From DASTCZ01 sp963704455 (GTDB lineage: Bacteria > Acidobacteriota > Terriglobia > Acidiferrales > UBA7541), in assembly GCA_963704455.1 (NCBI GenBank), contig OY969905.1, positions 2,914,001 to 2,978,000 of the forward strand: 64,000 nucleotides of DNA, written 5' to 3'. A program made the position numbers and the translations under genes. Shown piece after piece: positions 1 through 10,617 of the stretch (the first letter of the stretch is position 1; the number at the start of each line of letters is the position of its first letter). Below the pieces are notes generated by a model, which saw nothing but the letters and a program-made list of their open reading frames with translations, searched no databases and had not been told where the DNA came from.

Positions 1-2
1 CC

Positions 3-2291
3 GAAATCAAAGTAACCGCCGAAATCGCCGCCGAGCACGGCCTCTCTCCCGAAGAATATGCACGCGTCCTGAAAATCCTCGGTCGCGAGCCGAATATCAC
101 CGAGCTTGGCATCTTCAGCGTGATGTGGAGCGAGCACTGCTCCTACAAATCGAGCCGAGTGCATTTGCGCCGGCTGCCAACGAAAGCTCCTCAGGTAGTG
201 CAAGGCCCCGGCGAAAACGCAGGTGTAGTGGATATAGGCGACGGCCTCTGCGCGGCGTTCAAAATCGAATCGCACAACCATCCGAGTTATGTCGAGCCGC
301 TTCAGGGCGCGGCCACCGGCGTTGGCGGCATCTTGCGCGACGTCTTTACGATGGGTGCGCGGCCGATTGCAGTGCTGGATGCGCTGCGCTTTGGACCGGT
401 GACGAACGCACCCGGCGCAGCAGGCGCTTCCGCGGAACTCGTTGCCAAGAATCGCCGAATTCTGGATGGCGTGGTTGGCGGCATCGCTTTCTATGGGAAC
501 TGTTTCGGCGTACCAACCGTCGGCGGCGATGTTGCTTTCGCTCCGAGCTATTCCGGTAATCCGCTGGTGAACGCGCTGGCGCTTGGCATTGCGCGGCGCG
601 ACCAACTTTTCTTCGCGCGGGCGCGCGGCGCCGGAAATCCCGTGCTATACGTCGGCGCAAAAACCGGGCGCGACGGAATACACGGAGCATCGCTCCTCGC
701 TTCCGCTGAATTTACCGAGGAATCGCAGCAGAAGCGGCCAAATGTACAGGTGGGGGACCCGTTTCTCGAAAAATTATTGCTCGAGGCCTGCCTTGAAGCG
801 ATGCAAACGGGCGCCATCGTCGCGATTCAAGACATGGGTGCGGCGGGCCTGACGAGCTCGACCTGCGAGATGGCTTCGCGCGGCGGCGTGGGAATCGAAC
901 TGGATCTCGACCGCGTCCCGCAACGCGAAACCGGCATGACGCCCTACGAAATGATGCTCAGCGAATCGCAGGAACGCATGCTGCTCGTCGCCGAGCGCGG
1001 ACGCGAGCGCGAAGTCATCAAAGTGTTCGCGAAATGGGGACTCGACGCCATTGAAGTTGGGCGCGTCACGACGGACGGCATGATGCGCGCCGTGTGGCAT
1101 GGCGAGTCCGCGGCGGAGATTCCCGCGAAGGCGCTCGCGGACGAAGCGCCAGTGTATCAACGTCCCATCGCGCCGCCAGCATCACCGCGCGGTGAAGGAA
1201 AGATAATTGAATTCGCGCCGGAGGGCGCGAACCTCACCGAGAATTTCACGCGGCTGCTTGCGTGGCCCGCGATTGCCAGCAAGCGCTGGATTTTCGAGCA
1301 GTACGATCACATGGTTCGCACAAATACACTCGCGTGGCCCGGCGCGGCGGATGCCGCGGTGCTTCGCGTGAAAGAAACGAACCGCGCGCTGGCGCTTACT
1401 GTGGACGGCAACGGGCGCTGGTGCTGGCTTGCGCCGCGCGAAGGCGCCGCGGCCGCAGTCGCCGAAGGCGCGCGAAACGTTGCTTGCACCGGCGCGCACC
1501 CGTGGGCGGCGACAAATTGTCTGAACTTCGGCAATCCCGAAAAGCCCGAGGTGATGTGGGAGTTCAGTGAATGCGTGGACGGCATTGCGGAAGCGTGCCG
1601 CGCGCTGGAGATTCCGATCACCGGCGGCAATGTCAGTTTTTATAACGACACACTCGGCCAATCCATTTACCCCACGCCGGTTCTCGGCGTGCTCGGCTTG
1701 CTGGAAAATGCGTCACGCGCGGTGGGCATTGCGTTTCAGCAAGAAGGGGACCCGATCTTGCTGCTGGACGGCGCGGGCGATGGCGCGCGGGCTGCGGGCG
1801 CCGATGCGCAACGCGAGCTTTCATCCTCGGAGTACGCCTTCGCGCTGCACGGGATTGTGGCGGGGGCGCCGCCTACCGTGAACCTCGCCGCGGAAAAGCG
1901 TTTAATCGAAACTTTGCTTGCGCTGACCAACGAAAAGCTGCTTCGCTCCGCGCATGACATCAGCGACGGCGGCCTGGCCGTCACCCTTGCCGAATGCTGC
2001 TTTGCCTCGCGCGGGCTCTCGGCGCAAGCGGCGCTCGCGGCGAGCGATCCGGCGGAAGCGGCAATCTTTGGCGAACGCGGGGCGCGCGCCGTTGTCTCCT
2101 GCGCGCCCGAATCGCTTGCCCGCATCCGAGACATTGCGAGACAATGTAAAATTGCCATCGTGGAGTTGGGACGTGTGACCGGTGATGCGAATTTTGTCAT
2201 CGCGGTAAACGGAAAGTCCGCCATTCATGCGCCGTGCGAAGAGCTTCGAGCAGCCTGGGCCAACTCGCTCAAATCTGTGATGGCCGGTTGA
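3..2291 (+). CDS. purL: Phosphoribosylformylglycinamidine synthase II, 5' end cut by window
   Basis: Fourth step of purine synthesis: converts FGAR plus glutamine-derived ammonia and ATP to FGAM. About 762 residues are visible, and the open frame runs back to base 3, so only a few N-terminal residues are missing (family length about 740-780). Motifs seen: WSEHCSYKSSR near the N-terminus (active-site His region), the SHNHPS segment with the ATG-rich loop after it, GAAGLTSSTCEMASRGG in the middle and AHDISDGGLAVTLAE near the C-terminus. This is the short PurL type, which needs separate PurS and PurQ subunits; neither lies in the window, so they may be just upstream. It heads a same-strand run with a small membrane protein, purF, lepB and purM. 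Confidence 0.97.
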   Translation, partial: EIKVTAEIAAEHGLSPEEYARVLKILGREPNITELGIFSVMWSEHCSYKSSRVHLRRLPTKAPQVVQGPGENAGVVDIGDGLCAAFKIESHNHPSYVEPLQGAATGVGGILRDVFTMGARPIAVLDALRFGPVTNAPGAAGASAELVAKNRRILDGVVGGIAFYGNCFGVPTVGGDVAFAPSYSGNPLVNALALGIARRDQLFFARARGAGNPVLYVGAKTGRDGIHGASLLASAEFTEESQQKRPNVQVGDPFLEKLLLEACLEAMQTGAIVAIQDMGAAGLTSSTCEMASRGGVGIELDLDRVPQRETGMTPYEMMLSESQERMLLVAERGREREVIKVFAKWGLDAIEVGRVTTDGMMRAVWHGESAAEIPAKALADEAPVYQRPIAPPASPRGEGKIIEFAPEGANLTENFTRLLAWPAIASKRWIFEQYDHMVRTNTLAWPGAADAAVLRVKETNRALALTVDGNGRWCWLAPREGAAAAVAEGARNVACTGAHPWAATNCLNFGNPEKPEVMWEFSECVDGIAEACRALEIPITGGNVSFYNDTLGQSIYPTPVLGVLGLLENASRAVGIAFQQEGDPILLLDGAGDGARAAGADAQRELSSSEYAFALHGIVAGAPPTVNLAAEKRLIETLLALTNEKLLRSAHDISDGGLAVTLAECCFASRGLSAQAALAASDPAEAAIFGERGARAVVSCAPESLARIRDIARQCKIAIVELGRVTGDANFVIAVNGKSAIHAPCEELRAAWANSLKSVMAG

Positions 2292-2331
2292 TACGCCGCC
2301 TGCATCAGGGAATGATTGGTTTCCGATAGAA

Positions 2332-2700
2332 ATGAATGTTTCCGAAAAATTCGGCCGCTGGTATGTGGTCGCACTCTGGGCCGCCGCGGGCGTTTTCTGC
2401 GTCCTGAATGTCGTGGTTCATCCGGCAAGCACGCTGACGACACCGGATCTGATCTTTTTGGCCTCGGGCATTGGGTTTTTTAGCGGAGCCATCGGCGTTG
2501 CGCGCCGCTACGCTTGGGCGCGCCATGTTTCGCTTGGGCTGTGGGCGATCTTCGGCTACTGGGATTTCGGTGCGCTCGGCTCCTTCGGAGACATGCGGTG
2601 GTTCCCGCTTGTCGCGCTGGTAATGTTTTTCGCGGCGCTTCTGTGGCTGCTTTCACCGGCGGCGGTCGGCCAATCTCTGGCGGCGGTGCCGCACCCTTGA
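2332..2700 (+). CDS. Small multi-pass membrane protein, unknown function
   Basis: A 122-residue protein with about four hydrophobic segments (roughly residues 10-28, 40-58, 65-80 and 88-108). It contains no catalytic motif I recognise. It sits 40 bp after purL and 18 bp before purF on the same strand, so it is probably co-transcribed with the purine genes, but nothing in the sequence ties it to purine metabolism. The ATG at 2332 has only a weak ribosome-binding site. Gene reality is supported by codon bias like its neighbours and by the tight packing. Confidence 0.7.
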   Translation: MNVSEKFGRWYVVALWAAAGVFCVLNVVVHPASTLTTPDLIFLASGIGFFSGAIGVARRYAWARHVSLGLWAIFGYWDFGALGSFGDMRWFPLVALVMFFAALLWLLSPAAVGQSLAAVPHP

Positions 2701-2718
2701 GCACACAATGACCAAACA

Positions 2719-4272
2719 ATGAGCACGCAAATCCAAATCGCTGACGATCATTTTCACGACCACTGCGGCGTGTTCGGAGTCTTTGGCAGCGCGGAGGCGG
2801 CGAAGCTCGCCTACCTCGGCCTTTACGCTTTGCAGCACCGCGGGCAGGAAGCCGCCGGCATTTGCGCTTCCGACGGCGTTGATTTGCGCATCGCCAAGGG
2901 TCTGGGCCTTGTGCAGGACATCTTCGATCCCGCGCGCCTCGCAACGCTTCCCGGCGATTCCGCCATCGGCCACACGCGCTATTCCACCGCGGGCGACACG
3001 GGCCTCACAAACGCGCAGCCGATTTTGATTGATTGCAATAAGGGCAAGATCGCGCTCGGGCACAACGGCAACCTGATCAACGCCTCCGAGTGGCGCCGCA
3101 AGCTCGAGCATCGCGGCTCGATCTTTCAGACCACAAGCGACACCGAAGTGATCGTGCACTTGATCGCGCGCAGCACGGCAAGCAATCTTTCCCGCGCGAT
3201 TGCCGACGCGCTGAATCAGGTGGAGGGCGCCTACTCGCTTCTGGCGCTCACTCGCGATGAGCTGTATGCCATCCGTGATCCGCGCGGCTTCCGCCCGTTG
3301 AGCCTCGGCCGACTCGGCGATACCTACCTTGTGGCATCCGAATCCTGCGCTTTCGATTTGATTGACGCCAAATACATCCGCGAAATCGAGCCTGGCGAAA
3401 TGTTGCGCATTTCTCGCGCGGGCATTGAGTCCATCCGCTTCGCCCCGCCGAAGCCGCATCAGTACTGCATTTTCGAGCACGTGTATTTCGCGCGGCCCGA
3501 TAGCCTCGTCTTCGGCCGCTCCGTGCATCAGAGCCGTGAAACGCTCGGGCGTTTACTCGCGCGCGAAAACCCCGTGCCCGCCGACGTGATCGTGCCCGTG
3601 CCCGATTCCGGCGTGCCTGCAGCGATTGGTTACGCGCTTGAATCCGGCGTCCCCTTCCGCATGGGGCTCATCCGCAACCATTACATCGGCCGCACATTTA
3701 TCCAGCCTGCGCAATCCATCCGCGACTTTGGCGTGAAGCTGAAGCTCAATCCCGTGCGCGGCTTGCTCGAAGGAAAGCGCGTCGTGCTTGTGGACGACAG
3801 CATCGTCCGCGGCACCACCAGCCGAAAAATTGTGCGCATGGTGCGTGATGCGGGCGCTTCGGAAGTCCATGTGCGCATCAGCTCGCCGCCGACAATTTCA
3901 CCCTGCTACTACGGCATTGATACGCCAACACACGCAGAGTTGATCGCCTCTTCGGATTCAAAGCTTCGCCCCCGGATTTCTGCCGCGGCCAACATTCCCG
4001 GCGATGGCGGCGCGCCGGCGAATCCGTCGGCCGCATACGCGCAGACAGTTCAGGAAATCTGCCAGTTCCTTGGGGCCGATTCGCTCGCCTATCTATCACT
4101 CGAGAGTTTGCGCGCGGCCGTTGACGATTCCCAGACTCGTTTTTGCACTTCCTGTTTCACCGGCATCTATCCGACGCCACCGGTACAACTTGAAGTGAAT
4201 GAAGACTCGCACCGCCGCGGCGAGGCGGCATCCGGTTCCACCCCTCCGGTAACGGTGACGCGTGAATCCTAA
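2719..4272 (+). CDS. purF: Amidophosphoribosyltransferase
   Basis: Catalyses the first committed step of purine synthesis, PRPP plus glutamine to phosphoribosylamine. The 517-residue protein has the N-terminal Ntn glutaminase domain: a 15-residue propeptide precedes Cys16 (HDHCGVFGVFG), the predicted nucleophile after processing. GHTRYSTAG and GHNGNLIN follow. The C-terminal phosphoribosyltransferase domain carries the PRPP loop VVLVDDSIVRGTTS at about residues 354-367. The tail after the usual end is somewhat long. The last 11 bp overlap the start of lepB, which suggests translational coupling of two functionally unrelated genes. Confidence 0.97.
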   Translation: MSTQIQIADDHFHDHCGVFGVFGSAEAAKLAYLGLYALQHRGQEAAGICASDGVDLRIAKGLGLVQDIFDPARLATLPGDSAIGHTRYSTAGDTGLTNAQPILIDCNKGKIALGHNGNLINASEWRRKLEHRGSIFQTTSDTEVIVHLIARSTASNLSRAIADALNQVEGAYSLLALTRDELYAIRDPRGFRPLSLGRLGDTYLVASESCAFDLIDAKYIREIEPGEMLRISRAGIESIRFAPPKPHQYCIFEHVYFARPDSLVFGRSVHQSRETLGRLLARENPVPADVIVPVPDSGVPAAIGYALESGVPFRMGLIRNHYIGRTFIQPAQSIRDFGVKLKLNPVRGLLEGKRVVLVDDSIVRGTTSRKIVRMVRDAGASEVHVRISSPPTISPCYYGIDTPTHAELIASSDSKLRPRISAAANIPGDGGAPANPSAAYAQTVQEICQFLGADSLAYLSLESLRAAVDDSQTRFCTSCFTGIYPTPPVQLEVNEDSHRRGEAASGSTPPVTVTRES

Positions 4273-4969
4273 AGAGACCCCGCAAGGCGAAGAACTGAAG
4301 CTTTCATTCAAAGAACGCGCCAAGCGCGAAGTAATTGCCTGGGCGTGGATCATCGGAATTTTTCTGGTGATCTACTCCGCGGTCGGCCAGCCGCGCGTGA
4401 TTCCCTCGGCCTCCATGGAAGACACGCTGCTCATCGGCGATCATTTGCTGATCAGCCGCCTGGGTTACGACATTGGTCTGCCGCTCACGCCCTGGCACGT
4501 TTCTCTGTGGCGCAATCCCAAGCGGCAGCAAATTATTATTTTCCGCTCGGTGCAGGAAGGCTCGCAGGACCTGGTCAAGCGCGTAATCGGCATGCCCGGC
4601 GACACGGTGGAAGTCCGCAACGGCGCTGTCTGGGTCAACGGCCAGAAACTCGACGAGCCGTATATCAAGGAACCGATGTTGCCCTTCTCCAATTTCGCGG
4701 CATACAAGGTTCCACCGAAATGCTTTTTCGCGATGGGCGATAACCGCAACGATTCTTACGACAGCCGCTATTGGGGATGCGTCCCTCGCGCAAATCTCAT
4801 CGGCGTTCCGGTGATGACCTATCTTTCGATCGACGCGCCGGTCCGCGAGGGGGAATCCACGACGATGGCTTGGGAGCCCGGCCATATCGGGGAGCGTTTC
4901 GCGGCCTACGGTTACGCGCTCATTCATCCCAGCCACATTCGCTGGAAGCGGCTTTTTCATTTCTTTTAA
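4262..4969 (+). CDS. lepB: Signal peptidase I
   Basis: Inner-membrane protease that removes signal peptides from exported proteins. The protein has 235 residues. A single hydrophobic segment (about residues 24-42) precedes the catalytic motif PSASMEDTLL, with nucleophile Ser51. The general-base Lys106 lies in LVKRVIGMPGD, and box E is MGDNRNDSYDSRYWG. Asp replaces the Pro usual after the SxSM motif, which I regard as a lineage variant and not a defect. The start overlaps the purF end by 11 bp; purM follows after 46 bp. Confidence 0.95.
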   Translation: MNPKETPQGEELKLSFKERAKREVIAWAWIIGIFLVIYSAVGQPRVIPSASMEDTLLIGDHLLISRLGYDIGLPLTPWHVSLWRNPKRQQIIIFRSVQEGSQDLVKRVIGMPGDTVEVRNGAVWVNGQKLDEPYIKEPMLPFSNFAAYKVPPKCFFAMGDNRNDSYDSRYWGCVPRANLIGVPVMTYLSIDAPVREGESTTMAWEPGHIGERFAAYGYALIHPSHIRWKRLFHFF

Positions 4970-5015
4970 CCCGTTCTTTTACCCGGTTGCCCGGTATCCA
5001 GAAGAGGTTTTCCGA

Positions 5016-6056
5016 ATGCGCTACGCCGACGCCGGCGTGAATATCGCCCTGGCCGACCAGGCCAAGCAAAAAATCGCGCGTCTCGCAGCGCGCACATTCA
5101 CGCGCGGCGTTGTTGGCGGCATCGGCGCGTTCGGCGCGCTCTTCCAGCTTGACCGCAAGCGCTGGCGCGACCCGCTGCTCGTCTCCAGCGCCGACGGCGT
5201 CGGCACGAAGCTCAAGGTCGCCTTCGCGATGGGCGTCCACTCCACCGTCGGCGCGGACCTTGTCCACCACTGCGTGAATGACATCCTCACGCTCGGCGCC
5301 GAGCCGCTGTTTTTTCTCGACTACCTCGCCCTTGGCGGCATCACTCCCTCCGTCGTCGAGCAAATCGTTGAAGGCATCAGCCGCGCCTGCCGCGCTACGG
5401 GGTGCGCGCTCATCGGCGGCGAAACCGCGCAGATGCCCGGCTTTTATGCCGCCGGCGAATATGACCTCGCAGGCTTCATCGTTGGCGCCGTCGAGCGCGG
5501 CCGCGTGCTCGGCCCCGAACGCGTCAAGAGAGGCGATGTCCTCATCGCGCTGCCTTCCGCCGGCTTGCACACGAATGGCTACTCACTCGCGCGCAAATTG
5601 GTTTTCGATCAGGAAGGATTAAAGCCCGATACTTACGTCGCCGCCATCAACAACAAGATTGGCGCGGAACTCCTCAAGCCTCACGTTTGTTATTTGCCCA
5701 CCCTGAAAAACGCACTCGCTCGCGGCTGGGTTTCCGCGATGGCTCACATCACCGGCGGAGGCATCCCCGGCAATCTTCCGCGCGTGCTGCCGCGCGCAAT
5801 GCGCGCCGAAATCGCGTTGGGCTCGTGGCCCGTGCCGCCGATCTTTGGATATCTCGCTCAAACCGGGAAACTCGACCGGGAGGAACTCCTCGCCACGTTC
5901 AACCTTGGCGCCGGGATGATCCTCATCGTTCCGCAGAAAAATGTCCGCGCGCTCGAAACAGACCTGAAGCGCCGCCGCGAAAAGTTTTACCGCATCGGCC
6001 AGGTCGTCGGCGGCTCAGGCCCGCGCATTGCTTACACCGGCCAGTTGCAGCTCTAG
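5016..6056 (+). CDS. purM: Phosphoribosylformylglycinamidine cyclo-ligase (AIR synthetase)
   Basis: Converts FGAM to AIR using ATP, the step directly after PurL. The 346-residue length is typical. Family motifs are clear: SADGVGTKLKVAF (nucleotide binding), NDILTLGAEPLFFLDYLA, GGETAQMPGFY and the C-terminal HITGGGIPGNLPRVLP. The ATG at 5016 begins MRYADAGVNI, the canonical PurM start. It closes the left purine run; the next gene is convergent and its stop lies 3 bp away. purN, which acts earlier in the pathway, is found 9.4 kb to the right. Confidence 0.97.
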   Translation: MRYADAGVNIALADQAKQKIARLAARTFTRGVVGGIGAFGALFQLDRKRWRDPLLVSSADGVGTKLKVAFAMGVHSTVGADLVHHCVNDILTLGAEPLFFLDYLALGGITPSVVEQIVEGISRACRATGCALIGGETAQMPGFYAAGEYDLAGFIVGAVERGRVLGPERVKRGDVLIALPSAGLHTNGYSLARKLVFDQEGLKPDTYVAAINNKIGAELLKPHVCYLPTLKNALARGWVSAMAHITGGGIPGNLPRVLPRAMRAEIALGSWPVPPIFGYLAQTGKLDREELLATFNLGAGMILIVPQKNVRALETDLKRRREKFYRIGQVVGGSGPRIAYTGQLQL

Positions 6057-6059
6057 CCT

Positions 6060-6392
6060 CTAAGCCGCGCGCCGACGCTTTTGTTCGCGGGCCTTCCGCA
6101 CGCGCGACCAATACCACCACTGGCACTGCTCCGCCGGGAGCCGGGGGTTTTTCGCCTGCGTCACTGCCGCCGTGAAAACGTCAAGCACGCAGGGATCTTG
6201 CCGCTCGCCCGTCAGCCGGCACAAGCGGTCGTAGAGTTGGTTGGGATTGGCCTTCGCAAGCTGCCGGACCTCGGTGATTCCCAGCTTCACGAAGTCCTCT
6301 CGAATCGAAGGCCCCACGGAGATGAGGTCAATCAGTTGCCGCTCGGATTTTGGTGTTGAGTTTCGTTTTGATGTTCGCTTTAGTTTCGCCAT
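6060..6392 (-). CDS. Helix-hairpin-helix protein, Cdd1-like
   Basis: A 110-residue basic protein. The central part (LIDLISVGPSIREDFVKLGI, residues about 21-40) reads as a helix-hairpin-helix with a GPS/GPA-type turn. The overall layout matches the Cdd1/PF11731 group of small helix-hairpin-helix proteins often labelled mitomycin-resistance-like. The likely role is DNA or protein contact; the exact function is unknown. It is convergent with purM with a 3-bp gap and lies divergently from the AlkD gene, which may hint at a DNA-repair context. Confidence 0.72.
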   Translation of the reverse strand: MAKLKRTSKRNSTPKSERQLIDLISVGPSIREDFVKLGITEVRQLAKANPNQLYDRLCRLTGERQDPCVLDVFTAAVTQAKNPRLPAEQCQWWYWSRVRKAREQKRRRAA

Positions 6393-6486
6393 ACCAATAA
6401 TTTACCTCAAATGCCCGGCTTAGTGCAAATGGCCCGCCTGCGCTTGCGATGATCCCCGTTTCCCTGGACAATCTTCTGTCAAAGCG

Positions 6487-7221
6487 ATGGCCGCCGTCAC
6501 CAGATCCCAAGTCCTCCGCGAACTCCGCGCTCTCGCCGACCCGCGTGTCCGCGCGAAGTTGGCGCATTTCAATATCCACGTTGCCGACGCACACGGAATC
6601 TCCGTGCCGGTGCTGCACGCCCTTGCAAAAAAGATTGGCCGGAATCACGCGCTTGCGGAGCAGCTCTGGGCTACGGGGAATCACGAAGCGAAGTGCCTCG
6701 CCACTCTGATCGGCGATCCAGCACGCGTCACTTCTGCGCGCATGAATCGCTGGGCGCTCGATTTTGATTCTTGGGACGTTGTGGACGCCGCGTGCTGCTA
6801 TCTCTTCGTCCATGCCGCACCCGCGTGGAAGAAAACCGCCGAGTGGAGCCGCCGCAAAGAAGAGTTCATCAAGCGCGCGGCCTTCTCCCTGATGGCCTAT
6901 CTCGCTTACAAAGACAAAACCGCGCCCGACGCAAAATTCATTCGCCTGCTCGCCATCATTCGCAGCGAATCTCGCGACGACCGCAACTTCGTCCGCAAAG
7001 CCGTCAACTGGGCGCTGCGCAATATCGGCAAACGCAACCGCTCGCTCAACCGCGCCGCCATCCGCACCGCGCGCGAAATCCGCGCCGCAAATTCCGGCGC
7101 ACACCAGCGCACCGCGGGAGCTGCAGCCGCGCGCTGGATCGCCGCCGACGCTCTGCGTGAACTCACGGGCCCCGCCGTCCAACGACGGCTGCGCCAGCGT
7201 CCTACGCGCGGGCACACGTAA
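6487..7221 (+). CDS. DNA alkylation repair protein, AlkD family
   Basis: A 244-residue all-helical HEAT-like glycosylase that excises alkylated purines. The AlkD active-site spacing is preserved: Trp96 and Asp100 in SWDVVD (the counterpart of the Trp-x3-Asp pair in Bacillus AlkD) and Trp175 in KAVNWALRNIG. The KCLATLIGDP and MNRWALDFDSWD segments are also typical. It is a single gene transcribed away from the helix-hairpin-helix gene. The C-terminus is Arg-rich. I infer base-excision repair activity from family knowledge. Confidence 0.88.
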   Translation: MAAVTRSQVLRELRALADPRVRAKLAHFNIHVADAHGISVPVLHALAKKIGRNHALAEQLWATGNHEAKCLATLIGDPARVTSARMNRWALDFDSWDVVDAACCYLFVHAAPAWKKTAEWSRRKEEFIKRAAFSLMAYLAYKDKTAPDAKFIRLLAIIRSESRDDRNFVRKAVNWALRNIGKRNRSLNRAAIRTAREIRAANSGAHQRTAGAAAARWIAADALRELTGPAVQRRLRQRPTRGHT

Positions 7222-7329
7222 GTCAAAGCGAAAATCCCCGTTGATGTATACTCGGTTGGCTTGCGCAAAGCAGTTACCTTGAAAATAAAATCCCTCAACA
7301 AAAATCAGAAAGTAACGCAGGAGATGATA

Positions 7330-9966
<2,637 letters not shown>

Positions 9967-10014
9967 GGGATGCTGTCGCCTCTCCTCGGCGTTCTGCGCC
10001 CGTCTTTTCTTGCC

Positions 10015-10050
10015 GTCATCCTGAGGCGCCTCGCAGCCGTGAGGATATCC
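10015..10050. repeat. REP-like palindromic element, copy 1
   Basis: Begins GTCATCCTGAG and ends GAGGATATCC, with a perfect internal palindrome GAGGCGCCTC at 10023-10032. It shares its outline (GTCATYCYGAG ... GAGGAWnTC) with the element at 10229-10272. Such elements are typically scattered in intergenic DNA; whether this one is multicopy cannot be seen from the window. Confidence 0.5.
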
Positions 10051-10141
10051 GGCCACGGTTTAGTCTTTACCGACGGGGTGCGCTTCGCTGCAGCCCCGCA
10101 GCACTTCTAATAAGTCCGGGGGCGGGCTTTATGCCCTATGT

Positions 10142-10173
10142 CGCACAGCCACCCGCTGCGGCGGGGCTGTGCG
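10142..10173. repeat. Inverted repeat / hairpin
   Basis: CGCACAGCC at 10142-10150 is exactly complementary to GGCTGTGCG at 10165-10173, with a 14-nt loop. There is no T-run after it, so it is not an obvious terminator for the M1 gene. Confidence 0.45.
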
Positions 10174-10228
10174 CATTTCTCCCACTCCCTCCACGCCTCC
10201 AGACCGCCTCTTTCGCCGCGCCGCAGTC

Positions 10229-10272
10229 GTCATTCCGAGGAGTCCGCCGCGGCGGACGACGAGGAATCTCGG
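10229..10272. repeat. REP-like palindromic element, copy 2
   Basis: Begins GTCATTCCGAGG and ends GAGGAATCTCGG, so the outer arms are inverted with respect to each other. The centre is a perfect 16-bp palindrome, GTCCGCCGCGGCGGAC, at 10242-10257. Same layout as copy 1 but with a different core. Confidence 0.5.
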
Positions 10273-10306
10273 TTTTGCTTTCACAAAAAATTATCGAAGC
10301 GCTTTT

Positions 10307-10332
10307 GCGTCCCGCAAGTTTCTGCGGGACGC
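10307..10332. repeat. Perfect 10-bp hairpin
   Basis: GCGTCCCGCA at 10307-10316 and TGCGGGACGC at 10323-10332 form a perfect stem with a 6-nt loop. No U-tract follows on either strand, so it is not a standard intrinsic terminator. Confidence 0.5.
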
Positions 10333-10617
10333 AGCTTCCAAAACCGCGGCCCTTGGCCCGCGCCCAAGCACTCCCGCGCCCGCTCCGGGCGCTTTCTTTT
10401 GCTTGCGCGCTCGCACTCTCTCCACACCGAGGCACTCCTATTTACAATCCCGACCACATTCTCGGCAAATTCGATGCTTGCCCGTTCCTCGAGGAACCAA
10501 TTTGCAGAGCACTGTCAAAGTTGCCCTGACCGCAACTGCATTCACTCACGGCATAAACTGCCCCGACGGAGACAATAGACCTTCAGACGAGAAAACTGAT
10601 ATATAGCTATTCATATT

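Larger units (their letters stand above)
9967..10617. other. Gene-free 651-bp stretch rich in palindromes
   Basis: No credible coding region: the open frames here are Arg/Pro/Ser-rich and lack ribosome-binding sites. The stretch holds two REP-like elements, a hairpin at 10142-10173 and a perfect hairpin at 10307-10332, all listed separately. It marks the left boundary of the AT-richer island that follows. Confidence 0.7.

Noticed and set aside
2653..3528. 291-codon minus-strand open frame over purF
   Set aside because: Antisense shadow of a clear purF gene caused by high GC content.
10131..10578. Overlapping open frames of 130-146 codons
   Set aside because: They cross the palindromes, are Arg/Ser/Pro-rich, lack ribosome-binding sites and occur in all three frames, as expected of non-coding GC-rich DNA.
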